A DNA stretch of 41,823 nt from a virus. How positions within the stretch are numbered: the first letter of the stretch is position 1; every line of letters begins with the position of its first letter. Made by a program: the position numbers and the translations under genes. A model generated the notes under the pieces. That model did not search any database, had not been told where the DNA came from, and worked only from the letters and a program-made list of their open reading frames with translations. The stretch covers positions 1 to 41,823 of the IMG/VR virus record IMGVR_UViG_3300046007_008906, one strand, 5' to 3'. This document shows positions 1 to 5,953 of the stretch, in pieces.

Positions 1-244
1 CGGGTGCCTTCGCACCGTCCGTGTGCAGCCATTCCGCATCCGGCGCAGGCTCCTGCGTCCTCTTCGCCTGCCCCTTCAGGCCCACGAAGCGATACAGAAC
101 ACCGTCTTCGGTGATTTCCGGCTCGAAGAGCGCGTTATGCGGGATGAGCCTTGCGAGCCGCGGACGAAGGGAAAACTGCCCCGTGCCCGTGGTTGTGACC
201 TTCTTGCCCTTCTTACGGCGAGGGCGAACCATTACTACCGCCAT
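1..244 (-). CDS. Partial early-operon hypothetical protein, N-terminal part (left copy)
   Basis: The start ATG at 244 is preceded by an AGGAGG ribosome site. The frame runs off the window at base 1, leaving about 81 residues. It matches the first 81 residues of the complete gene at 40588-40914. The product begins MAVVMVRPRRKKGKK and is basic at its N-terminus. The differences from the other copy that I translated are silent, which indicates a functional gene under purifying selection rather than sequencing noise. On a circular map this gene continues at the right end of the window. No family is recognised. Confidence 0.85.
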   Translation of the reverse strand, partial: MAVVMVRPRRKKGKKVTTTGTGQFSLRPRLARLIPHNALFEPEITEDGVLYRFVGLKGQAKRTQEPAPDAEWLHTDGAKAP

Positions 245-285
245 TTCTGCCTCCTGTTTCGGCGGGTTTCCACTTACGCCTATAC

Positions 286-294
286 ATGATAGCA
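286..294 (-). promoter_or_regulatory. Extended -10 promoter, TGCTATCAT (left copy)
   Basis: On the minus strand the sequence reads TGTGCTATCATGTATAGG, a TG-N-TATCAT extended -10 element about 42 nt upstream of the 244 start codon. The same element is found at 27639, 29041, 31711 and, minus strand, at 40957. No clear -35 hexamer is visible, as expected for an extended -10 promoter. It should drive the leftward early operon. Confidence 0.65.
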
Positions 295-334
295 CAGCCT
301 CTGACGGAACCCGGTTTGGCCCCTCAAACACAGC

Positions 335-374
335 GAGGCCGCCCCGGGGGAGACACCAAACCCGGGACGGCCTC
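335..374 (-). terminator. Covarying hairpin, probable terminator of late operon (left copy)
   Basis: The arms GAGGCCG-c-CCCGGG and CCCGGG-a-CGGCCTC pair perfectly except for one internal C/A mismatch, around a 12-nt loop. The matching hairpin at 41006-41041 has CGCGGG paired with CCCGCG, so one base pair has flipped from C:G to G:C. It lies downstream of the last lysis gene and upstream of the early promoter, the expected place for a terminator. No strong U tract follows, so it could be an actinobacterial-type terminator or another structured element. Confidence 0.6.
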
Positions 375-387
375 TGTGACGAAAGGA

Positions 388-407
388 GCCAGCTAACGCC
401 AACTGGC
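388..407. other. Second, sequence-variable hairpin (left copy)
   Basis: GCCAG and CTGGC form a 5-bp stem around a 10-nt loop. At the equivalent place in the right copy (41059-41085) the stem is a different 8-bp sequence, CGGGCTAG/CTAGCCCG. A stem is kept although the bases changed. It sits just after the stop of the last lysis gene and may work with the neighbouring larger hairpin. Confidence 0.4.
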
Positions 408-447
408 AACCTGCTCTACAGGATAGCAAAATGAACAGCCGGAACGG

Positions 448-768
448 CTACTTGCCCTTCAACTCCCGGCTTCGACGCTGGGCGAGCCGATAGATCGCTC
501 GCGCCTGCTGCTCGTTACCCGGCACCCGCATACCCCACGCCCTAGCGGTCAGCGCCGCCCTCGTCGGGCGACCCTTCTCATCCTTCATCGGTGGCAAATT
601 CTTCTGGCCGTAAAAACGAGAAGCCCACGAGATCCAGCGCTTCTTGTCCGCAGGCGAAGCCGACGAGTAATTCTTCACGCCCGGCTTCAGGTTCGCGCCC
701 TCCTTCGCTTTGAAGTGACGGCGACCGGCAGCCGTAAGGCCGCCCTTCGGATCCCTAAGCCGACCCAT
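448..768 (-). CDS. Small basic lysis-region protein, DUF6321-like (left copy)
   Basis: A 106-residue basic protein starting MGRLRDPKGGLTAAGRRHFK, with a conserved-looking LKPGV segment and a C-terminal Arg/Gln-rich helix. The DPKGGLTAxGR and LKPGV pattern is widespread in small phage proteins (DUF6321-type, named from memory and uncertain); the role is unknown. I chose the ATG at 768 because an upstream TTG-initiated extension is not kept in the right copy, while MGRLRDP is. It overlaps the preceding holin-like gene by 14 nt and is the last gene of the late leftward block. The right copy (41115-41441) differs mainly at the extreme C-terminus (RELKGK versus RGMKSRSG). Confidence 0.8.
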   Translation of the reverse strand: MGRLRDPKGGLTAAGRRHFKAKEGANLKPGVKNYSSASPADKKRWISWASRFYGQKNLPPMKDEKGRPTRAALTARAWGMRVPGNEQQARAIYRLAQRRSRELKGK

Positions 769-997
769 CGCTCCACTCCGGATCAACTACGGCCTCTTCA
801 AATTCTTCCACAGGCTCTTCCTCATACTGGATCTTCTGCGGGGGGATTACCCGGAAGCTAGCGTACACAGCCAGAGCCGCAGCGAGAATTCCCGTCACGG
901 TGTTTGAGAGATCCGGTGTAAGAGCCTTCGACGCCACGAGAGCGCTAAGGACAACGGCTACAAAAGCCTTAATGCTTTCAATCTGCTTAATGGTCAT
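755..997 (-). CDS. Holin-like two-helix membrane protein (left copy)
   Basis: An 80-residue protein with two hydrophobic segments (about residues 9-29 and 35-52) joined by a short SKALTPDLSN turn. An acidic tail rich in Glu follows (EEEPVEEFEEAVVDPEW). Size, two helices, charged tail and location beside an amidase and a peptidase fit a class II-type holin that would permeabilise the host membrane. The ATG at 997 has a GGTGGAGGAAAT ribosome site and overlaps the RusA stop as ATGA. The right copy differs only by conservative changes such as I/V. An alternative is a membrane protein of other function, since holins have little sequence signature. Confidence 0.6.
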   Translation of the reverse strand: MTIKQIESIKAFVAVVLSALVASKALTPDLSNTVTGILAAALAVYASFRVIPPQKIQYEEEPVEEFEEAVVDPEWSDGSA

Positions 998-1398
998 ATT
1001 TCCTCCACCCACCCGCGAGTGAGTTCTTTCGGTCCATAAAATTTCTCCGCCTCCAAATGGAGCACGAACTTATCGTCAGCAATCACGGGCGGATTGCTTT
1101 TCTGCGCAGCGTCCAGTAAGGCCCTGCACAATTTATCCAAATCCGCCTGTGGCGGAAAGTCATACTTAGGGTTCTTCGGGCGTTCAAACACAAAGGCGAT
1201 GTGCACCCGGTACGGCGGCTGGAGTTCCAGCCCGCCGGACAACGCTTCCTCCGCCGCCCTCATCCACGGGCCAACACGCTTATTCTGCTCCCGGGTGTAA
1301 ACGCTCCCGTCCTTACGGAAGCCCACGGCTCTACTCCCCTTCGGCGCTGGCCTCCCCGGAATTTCGAATTCTACGCGGCGGCGGTTTCGACGGCTCAT
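994..1398 (-). CDS. rusA: RusA-family Holliday junction resolvase
   Basis: This 134-residue protein has the RusA layout. An N-terminal FEIPGRPAPKGSRAVG strand/loop is followed by a central QADLDKLCRALLDAA motif with D86 and D88, then VIADDK with D108/D109 followed by a lysine. These acidic residues correspond to the metal-binding Asp set of RusA dimers, which cut four-way junctions symmetrically. A phage would use it to resolve branched concatemers before packaging. The start overlaps the upstream HNH gene by 68 nt; the ATG at 1398 has only a weak ribosome site, so the exact start is less certain. It ends in an ATGA overlap with the holin-like gene, so the two are coupled. A second, partial copy lies at 41667-41823. 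Confidence 0.85.
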   Translation of the reverse strand: MSRRNRRRVEFEIPGRPAPKGSRAVGFRKDGSVYTREQNKRVGPWMRAAEEALSGGLELQPPYRVHIAFVFERPKNPKYDFPPQADLDKLCRALLDAAQKSNPPVIADDKFVLHLEAEKFYGPKELTRGWVEEI

Positions 1399-1684
1399 TA
1401 CTTATCCGGCGATCCGCGCGAGCGCTCGTCCCAGCGTGGTCAATAGCGTGTCCGTATTCATCTGGGAAATACATTTGGACAGTTCGGAGTAGGCTGAGTC
1501 GGCCTTCGTCGTACATACGATGGCAGGGCCTACAAAGAGGGACGACACAGAGCGGATGCGCGCATCCTCCCATGCTTCGCGGCCACAGGTGAGCAGGATC
1601 AACGCCGCCGTCGAACCCACAAAACGCGCAAGGTTGTCCGCGGACTTTAGATCGCTGCGCATTAGAAACAGAAAACCCGGTCAA
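1331..1684 (-). CDS. HNH/zinc-finger nuclease-like protein
   Basis: A 117-residue protein with C19-x2-C22, then AHLWPR (H32) and C51-x2-C54-H55. This is the zinc-ribbon plus HNH-like arrangement seen in small phage nucleases and NinG-like recombination proteins. The DPAHLWPRSMGG segment is typical of the catalytic His region. The start is a TTG that overlaps the stop of the upstream M15 peptidase gene as TTGA. No ATG or GTG lies in frame before the first Cys pair. The C-terminal 40 residues are basic and lie inside the overlap with rusA. Next to RusA, a role in DNA processing or recombination is plausible. Confidence 0.7.
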   Translation of the reverse strand: MTGFSVSNAQRSKVRGQPCAFCGFDGGVDPAHLWPRSMGGCAHPLCVVPLCRPCHRMYDEGRLSLLRTVQMYFPDEYGHAIDHAGTSARADRRISNEPSKPPPRRIRNSGEASAEGE

Positions 1685-2073
1685 GGCCGGTAATTCTTAG
1701 GGCAGCGGAACTGCCTCACGGCCTCAACGTGCCACGGCTCGTGAGGATACGGGCGATGCAAACGCACACCCATATTTTCCGCTATGCGAATAAGCTGCTC
1801 CGCGCCGGTCACATCCACAGCCATACTCCACTGGCCCTTCTTCTTCACGTTCCTGATTAGGTGGCGCGAGGGACCGTTAGGCGGGAACGCCGGGGCACCG
1901 CGACCAGCGCGATAAAGAGCGTAAAGCTGCGCCTGCTGGAGATAAGTACGCAAGCCGCCACGCGGACCATTTACGTAACCCTGCCATCCGCGCCTACGAG
2001 CGCCGTGCAGAAGCCAGTACCACGTACGATTAACTGACGCCTGCCCGAATTTGTAGCGCTTCATGCGGGCCAT
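1681..2073 (-). CDS. M15/VanY-type peptidoglycan peptidase (endolysin component)
   Basis: A 130-residue single-domain enzyme. Zinc-site residues of the M15 fold are visible: SRH at 69-71, AVD at 85-87 and HEPWHVE at 111-117 (the ExxWHxE element with H115). M15 enzymes cleave stem peptides in peptidoglycan. It lies directly after an amidase gene with a 1-nt TGATG overlap, so the two wall hydrolases are made together, and no separate wall-binding domain is present. The GTG at 2097 would extend the N-terminus by eight residues, but the coupled ATG at 2073 is preferred. Bond specificity (L-Ala-D-Glu or D-Ala-D-Ala) cannot be read from sequence. Confidence 0.85.
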   Translation of the reverse strand: MARMKRYKFGQASVNRTWYWLLHGARRRGWQGYVNGPRGGLRTYLQQAQLYALYRAGRGAPAFPPNGPSRHLIRNVKKKGQWSMAVDVTGAEQLIRIAENMGVRLHRPYPHEPWHVEAVRQFRCPKNYRP

Positions 2074-2624
2074 CAGAAGCCCCGCACCTTGTACCACTTC
2101 GCGTACCGAATCACGCGACCCATGTTAAAACCAGCGCCGGGGTCGCCATGATTACCGCCAAAAGCACCCAAGTCAGAATGACGGACAACGCCAGAAGCAA
2201 AAATCCTTCCTGTGCTTCCGTCCACGCGCCCTGAGCGAAGCGGGATACCATACTTCTTGGACCAGTAAGCGAGATACTTAGCAACTTTTTTCTCCTGCCT
2301 AGAGGGCCACCATTTCTGCGAAGAGAAACCAATCATTTCAATATTCAGTGAAGCTGAGTTAAAACCAGCGCAGGTCCACGCCTTCCGCGAATCCTTCACG
2401 TACTGCGCGGAATACCCCTCCGCGTCCACTCCCACATGGCTAGAAGCCTCCACCGAAGGGTTATTGAAATACTCGCCAAGATTCACTAGATCCTGAATGC
2501 CCTTGCGGTTATGCCCCTCAGTAGAGTGAAGGACTATTAGCACCGGGCGAGGGATATTCCTAGCGCTCTGGTTAAACACATTCATCTTCACCCGCTCATA
2601 GGGGCGACGAAGCCTACGCGCCAT
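2073..2624 (-). CDS. N-acetylmuramoyl-L-alanine amidase (Amidase_2/PGRP fold)
   Basis: A 183-residue protein with Amidase_2 hallmarks: VLHSTEG (H33), ASSHVGVD, LNIEMIGF (E96), and RHSDLG...HGDPG (H149, D161). H33, H149 and an Asp in place of the usual Cys/His form a plausible zinc site. The enzyme would cut the bond between MurNAc and L-Ala. The start ATG at 2624 has an AAGGAGAA ribosome site inside the end of the upstream membrane-protein gene, and the stop overlaps the M15 peptidase start. A basic N-terminus (MARRLRRPYERVK) precedes the domain, with no signal peptide, so release depends on a holin-type membrane protein. Confidence 0.9.
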   Translation of the reverse strand: MARRLRRPYERVKMNVFNQSARNIPRPVLIVLHSTEGHNRKGIQDLVNLGEYFNNPSVEASSHVGVDAEGYSAQYVKDSRKAWTCAGFNSASLNIEMIGFSSQKWWPSRQEKKVAKYLAYWSKKYGIPLRSGRVDGSTGRIFASGVVRHSDLGAFGGNHGDPGAGFNMGRVIRYAKWYKVRGF

Positions 2625-2892
2625 TTAGCTTCTCCTTAATCTCATGGAGATCCTTTTTGATCTCCCGAATTTCCTGTTCTGCAATTGACGCATAATTGTA
2701 AGCGTCGTTAAGGTTCTGGACACTTTTCATCAAAGGCCGCACCACCTTGCCCCACACCACGGCGGCAGCCGTAATCGCGCCCCCAAAGAGGACGACTTTT
2801 TCTGCTGCGGTTTGTAGGTTTGCGCCAAAAATAATCGCTGGCACGATGCACAACCAGCCAACAGCCATTTTGACAATCATTGATTCAAACAT
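2614..2892 (-). CDS. Membrane protein with C-terminal coiled coil, second holin candidate
   Basis: A 92-residue protein with two hydrophobic stretches (about residues 5-23 and 30-49). A long charged helix follows, rich in Glu/Lys and ending HEIKEKL, which looks like a coiled coil. It precedes the amidase gene and shares its operon with an 11-nt overlap, so it is a second holin or holin-regulator candidate besides the protein at 755-997. ATG codons further upstream in the same frame (to 2964) have no ribosome site; ATG 2892 follows a GGGGGGAAG stretch. Which of the two membrane proteins forms the lysis pore cannot be told from sequence. Confidence 0.65.
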   Translation of the reverse strand: MFESMIVKMAVGWLCIVPAIIFGANLQTAAEKVVLFGGAITAAAVVWGKVVRPLMKSVQNLNDAYNYASIAEQEIREIKKDLHEIKEKLNGA

Positions 2893-3007
2893 GAACAAGG
2901 GTCTTCCCCCCGCGCTCATCCACCCCGTACGGAGGCGGGGAGATACGGCGCGGAACATCGGCATAAGCGAACCCGCAGTGGGCGCTGCGAGGGCGCGGGG
3001 AGAAGTT

Positions 3008-3358
3008 TTAATGAGAATCTTTCGATTCCTCTACGACCGACAGCAAATGATACGCTGCGATCACGTGGCCGAGCGCGTTACCCAAGCGCTCCGTATTCTC
3101 TGGCGAGTCGTTGCGATACAGAATTCGCCAAACAATGTAGTTCCGAAAATCAGCGGCTTCCTCGCGGGCCTCAGTAATCCCGTTATCCAGCACCTCCGTG
3201 CGGATAGGGTCCATACCGGCGCGATGATCCGCAAACTCGTTTAGCTCCTGCGTAGGCGGGGCCGTCAAACGATCATGCCCGTTATCCGTGACCTTCACCC
3301 GAACCGTCTTAGCGGCGGCCTCCACCAGCCCCCACTCCATTTCCTTATCCCGCTCCAT
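3008..3358 (-). CDS. Hypothetical protein, 116 aa
   Basis: An acidic soluble protein without a recognised domain, mostly helical by appearance, with a central EEAADFRNYIVWRIL segment. The start ATG at 3358 has a strong AAGGAGGGGCG ribosome site. It lies 11 nt downstream of the metallophosphoesterase stop and upstream of the lysis cassette. The 115-nt gap after it (2893-3007) holds GC-rich inverted segments but no convincing U-tract terminator. Confidence 0.7.
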   Translation of the reverse strand: MERDKEMEWGLVEAAAKTVRVKVTDNGHDRLTAPPTQELNEFADHRAGMDPIRTEVLDNGITEAREEAADFRNYIVWRILYRNDSPENTERLGNALGHVIAAYHLLSVVEESKDSH

Positions 3359-3369
3359 TTCGCCCCTCC

Positions 3370-4278
3370 TTACAGGCTTACATGAACATCATGCCGCCGA
3401 CCATCCAAAAAAATACGTGGAGCACCAATCCGAGTCGGGGCGTAGCCCCGCTGCGCAGCGTAGTTCTCCAGCCCAATGAACGATCCGCTATTTACAAAAT
3501 ACCGATGGCGGCGGCTACAGACGCCCCCATCCCGATAGAAATAATCATCCGCCGTCACCGCCTGCCTATGCGTATGGCCGGTGACGTACACATCCGCAGA
3601 AATCGTAAACGCCGACTTCTGCAACGTCGCCAAAGACTGACCGTTCCCGGTCCCGTGGCGAACGTAAAGCTCGTACTCCTGATCGCCAATGCGGTACACC
3701 AGCAGCGCCGAAGCACGAACGTAAGGAATCCCCAGAAATTCCGCCACATCCCAGACAGGGCAATCACCAACCGCACGAGTAATCCGGTCCTCGTGATTAC
3801 CCGGCATCATTAAGTCAACCCGGCCCTGCTCCGCCAAAGGACGAAGCTCTTCCCGAAGCTCACGCTTGGCTTCGCCAACGCGCATCACCTCATCGTAAAC
3901 ATCGCTCTTTGAACCAATAATGGCAGAATTAAAATTATCGCCAGTATTCAGCAGCGAACGATCCGGCTCCGAAACCAGATAATCCACCCACTGCCGCCAA
4001 CGGCGACCCTGATGCTTGGCCGATCCCTTATGAAGATCACCAAGCGGATAAACATAATGATGAGGCTGGTCCGGGTACTCGCGGATAACAACCGGGATTT
4101 CCTCCGGGTCGCTCACCGCCGACCGCAAGGTATCCGGAGCACCGGGGCCACGCCCGTTATAGCGCCTACGAAGCGTGGACTCGTTCACGCCCAGCTTCGC
4201 AGCCGCCTGACGGATGCTCTTGCCAGCGTCCACTTCCGCGAACGCTTCAAGGTACGCCGCTTCGGAGACTTTCAACAT
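3370..4278 (-). CDS. Metallophosphoesterase with N-terminal helix-turn-helix
   Basis: A 302-residue protein. Residues about 11-42 form a resolvase-like helix-turn-helix (KSIRQAAAKLGVNESTLRRR). The rest is a calcineurin-like phosphoesterase with all metal-site motifs: GDLHKG (D81, H83), NTGDN (D114, N115), PGNHED (N161, H162), RHG (H208) and GHTH (H235, H237). Such enzymes hydrolyse phosphomono- or phosphodiesters with two metal ions; the substrate is unknown. The fusion to a DNA-binding helix-turn-helix suggests it acts on or near DNA. It has a structured 140-nt leader of its own, unlike most genes in this block. Confidence 0.85.
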   Translation of the reverse strand: MLKVSEAAYLEAFAEVDAGKSIRQAAAKLGVNESTLRRRYNGRGPGAPDTLRSAVSDPEEIPVVIREYPDQPHHYVYPLGDLHKGSAKHQGRRWRQWVDYLVSEPDRSLLNTGDNFNSAIIGSKSDVYDEVMRVGEAKRELREELRPLAEQGRVDLMMPGNHEDRITRAVGDCPVWDVAEFLGIPYVRASALLVYRIGDQEYELYVRHGTGNGQSLATLQKSAFTISADVYVTGHTHRQAVTADDYFYRDGGVCSRRHRYFVNSGSFIGLENYAAQRGYAPTRIGAPRIFLDGRRHDVHVSL

Positions 4279-4422
4279 AGCCCCCGCGTCCCGCCGGGCG
4301 GGCTGGTCAGGGCCTTTCGGCCCCTCCCCTCTTCGGGGCAGGCCACGAGCCTAGCATGCTTGTCAAGCGCCATCCGGGTTGCCTCCCCCATTTGCGGTAA
4401 AGTACCGCGCTATCCGGACGGG
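4279..4422 (-). promoter_or_regulatory. Structured leader with possible promoter before the phosphoesterase gene
   Basis: This 144-nt gap carries consecutive small hairpins: a CCCG/CGGG stem near 4290-4302, GGGCC-TTTC-GGCCC at 4310-4323 (a GAAA tetraloop in the transcript sense), and CCCC-N4-GGGG near 4326-4337. Upstream on the minus strand is TTGACA (4361-4366) and TGCTAGGCT (4348-4356). These are too close for a -35/-10 pair, though TGCTAGGCT resembles the extended -10 elements elsewhere. Terminator or promoter function is possible but unproven. Confidence 0.35.
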
Positions 4423-4581
4423 CTAGCGCCCGCCGCGAGCTTTCAGCTTCGGCTCGCCGGATCTCTTCAGCGCCCTATAGAGAGGGCGGGAAGATCCCTT
4501 CTTACCGCTCTTCTTCCAGACCGTGCGCGCAAACTCGCGTACGGCTTTGTCCGAATAGCGACGGACGGTAGGGCCGGGCAT
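4423..4581 (-). CDS. Small basic protein, 52 aa
   Basis: Reading the minus strand from the ATG at 4581 gives MPGPTVRRYSDKAVREFART and so on to a TAG at 4423, 52 residues in all. The start overlaps the stop of the preceding gene as TAATG, a strong sign of translational coupling. It is very basic (Lys/Arg, especially KKSGKKG and the C-terminus). Lys/Arg-rich small proteins cluster here beside the internal virion genes, so a virion or DNA-associated role is possible. No family recognised. Confidence 0.7.
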   Translation of the reverse strand: MPGPTVRRYSDKAVREFARTVWKKSGKKGSSRPLYRALKRSGEPKLKARGGR

Positions 4582-4829
4582 TACGGACGCGGCTTCTTCG
4601 GACGCGGACGATAATCGTTCGGCATCTGGTCGTAGCGCGGCATACGGACCGGCTTCTTGCCACCCCGCTTCGGAGGATTAATCGTGGCGAGCGGCCCACG
4701 CTTCTTGCCGCCCGGGAACTTCTTTTCGTTCATCTTCCGACGCTTCGCAAATTCCTTAAACGCCTTGCCTTTGATTTCGTACATCGGCGTGTCGGTCTTG
4801 CCGGTCATATCGGCACCCTTCTTAAACAT
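4581..4829 (-). CDS. Small basic protein, 82 aa
   Basis: An 82-residue protein rich in Lys, Arg and Pro (GGKKRGP, PPKRGGKKP, RPRPKKPRP), probably unstructured in its second half. The start ATG at 4829 has an AAGGAAA ribosome site; a later Met at position 8 is an alternative. It follows the virion hydrolase gene by 11 nt and is coupled to the 52-aa gene after it. No family recognised; the composition suggests nucleic-acid or virion-interior association, which is inference. Confidence 0.7.
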   Translation of the reverse strand: MFKKGADMTGKTDTPMYEIKGKAFKEFAKRRKMNEKKFPGGKKRGPLATINPPKRGGKKPVRMPRYDQMPNDYRPRPKKPRP

Positions 4830-4840
4830 AATTTCCTTTC

Positions 4841-5824
4841 TTACTTCAAGCCATAAAGCCGACGCACATACCTCGTAAACGCGGCCATCTTTTGAGGGCT
4901 ACCAGAAACATCAATAGCCCGATTTTTGTAATGCCAAGAGGTCGGCGTATGCACCGGATCCACTTTGTCGAACGCGGGATTTTCACCAACGCGCAGCCCC
5001 ATCCTCTGAGCAACCTTGCCCAGCCGCACAACAGTCTTCTGCCCAGCCGCCACGTGCACGTGATTGCTGTGGCCGCCAATAGCGGGAATTCGCGTAGTGC
5101 CCTTCCACGCCCCCTGCGGATCGTAAAACAATTCCTTAATGCCGCTGCCCTTACCCCCGCCCGCGTCAGGCGTGCGAACACTTGTTTGCTTCGGGGCAGG
5201 GTCTGCGGCTGGGGTCGTATCCACTGCTGGCGTCGAACTCGCCAAAGCACTAGCAAGATCCGCGACAGACGCGCGGCCCTGCCGCTTCATCTTCGCGTAA
5301 TTCAAAATAGCGGTCATAGCCTCCGTGTTATCCGCCATCGAAGCAGGGGCTTTGACGCCCCCGGTCGTCGCATCCGACTTCGGGGCGCGCGAAGGCTGAC
5401 CGGAAAAACTGCCGCCTAGCCCACCATAAATAGAACGCAAAGTATTGCCTTTTTCGTAGCTACTCGTAGCCCAGCCACTGTTGGCAATCGCGCTCATCTG
5501 CTTCTCCGGGCTTTGCCCAGCGTACCGAATAATTTTCTTAATGCCAGCGCTCGGGCCGTACCGCTTCCCGCGCAAGAAATCAGCAGTAGCAGCGGCAGCA
5601 CTCTCCGGAGAACGCCAAGTCTTATCCCCAGTCAGGCTCAAATTACCGCTATCGGTATGGCCGATATTCAGCCAGTTATTGTACCCGCGCTTCTCGTAGC
5701 CGCGAGCAGCGCCCCCGTTCATTTCTGAAAACACCCACGCAGCAACCACGCGCTGATTCAGCCCAGTACGGGCCGACAAACTCTTAATGAACTTCTTCTG
5801 GTTATTGGTGAATGAATATGCCAT
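4841..5824 (-). CDS. Virion-associated peptidoglycan hydrolase (glucosaminidase-like + M15-like)
   Basis: A 327-residue two-domain protein. Residues 1-125 look like a lysozyme/glucosaminidase fold: AAWVFSEMNGG with putative catalytic E34, and NWLNIG at 50-55. A Pro/Ala/Thr-rich linker (about 145-225) follows. The C-terminus has GGHSNHVHVA (251-259), then VHTPTSWHYKNRAIDVSG with H298 and D305, the SxH(x)nAxD pattern of M15-like peptidases common in actinophage virion proteins. It sits among internal virion genes rather than with the lysis enzymes. It is therefore probably carried in the particle to open the wall during DNA entry. The start ATG 5824 is preferred over upstream codons because it follows the stop of the 40-aa gene by one base. 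Confidence 0.75.
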   Translation of the reverse strand: MAYSFTNNQKKFIKSLSARTGLNQRVVAAWVFSEMNGGAARGYEKRGYNNWLNIGHTDSGNLSLTGDKTWRSPESAAAATADFLRGKRYGPSAGIKKIIRYAGQSPEKQMSAIANSGWATSSYEKGNTLRSIYGGLGGSFSGQPSRAPKSDATTGGVKAPASMADNTEAMTAILNYAKMKRQGRASVADLASALASSTPAVDTTPAADPAPKQTSVRTPDAGGGKGSGIKELFYDPQGAWKGTTRIPAIGGHSNHVHVAAGQKTVVRLGKVAQRMGLRVGENPAFDKVDPVHTPTSWHYKNRAIDVSGSPQKMAAFTRYVRRLYGLK

Positions 5825-5825
5825 T

Positions 5826-5948
5826 TTAGTTACCCCGACGCCCGGTAAAAGCGTTAAGCTCGTCAGCAAGAGTACGCTTATGCATGCCGCGCTTCTTCTT
5901 AGAATTCTTCGACACCACTTTCACAGGTTGCTTACGTTTCGCCCGCAT
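5826..5948 (-). CDS. Basic microprotein, 40 aa
   Basis: The minus-strand ATG at 5948, with a GTGAGGAAC ribosome site, opens a 40-codon frame starting MRAKRKQPVKVVSKNSKKKR and ending FTGRRGN with TAA at 5826. It fits exactly between the giant virion gene (5 nt away) and the hydrolase gene (1 nt away), which argues that it is real. Strongly basic, with no recognised family. Confidence 0.65.
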   Translation of the reverse strand: MRAKRKQPVKVVSKNSKKKRGMHKRTLADELNAFTGRRGN

Positions 5949-5953
5949 GTTCC

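Larger units (their letters stand above)
1..1153. repeat. Left copy of diverged end repeat
   Basis: This segment is homologous and co-linear with 40671-41823. It spans the 5' part of the 108-aa early gene, a promoter, two hairpins, the complete DUF-type lysis gene, the holin-like gene and the 3' part of RusA. Coding parts differ by scattered, mostly synonymous or conservative changes: in 1-244 I see four substitutions, and the ones checked are silent. The noncoding part (about 245-447) is much more diverged and carries indels. An exact terminal repeat or simple circular overlap would be identical, so this is either a chimeric wrap-around of two related strains or a real duplication. Confidence 0.9.

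Noticed and set aside
375-390. GTGACGAAAGGA ribosome-site-like sequence on the plus strand, also at 41045
   Set aside because: No plus-strand gene follows; the only nearby ATG opens an 18-codon frame absent from the other copy.
4361-4366. Perfect TTGACA (minus strand) as a promoter -35
   Set aside because: At 16-18 bp spacing the downstream sequence is GC-rich with no -10 likeness; the only -10-like element is far too close.
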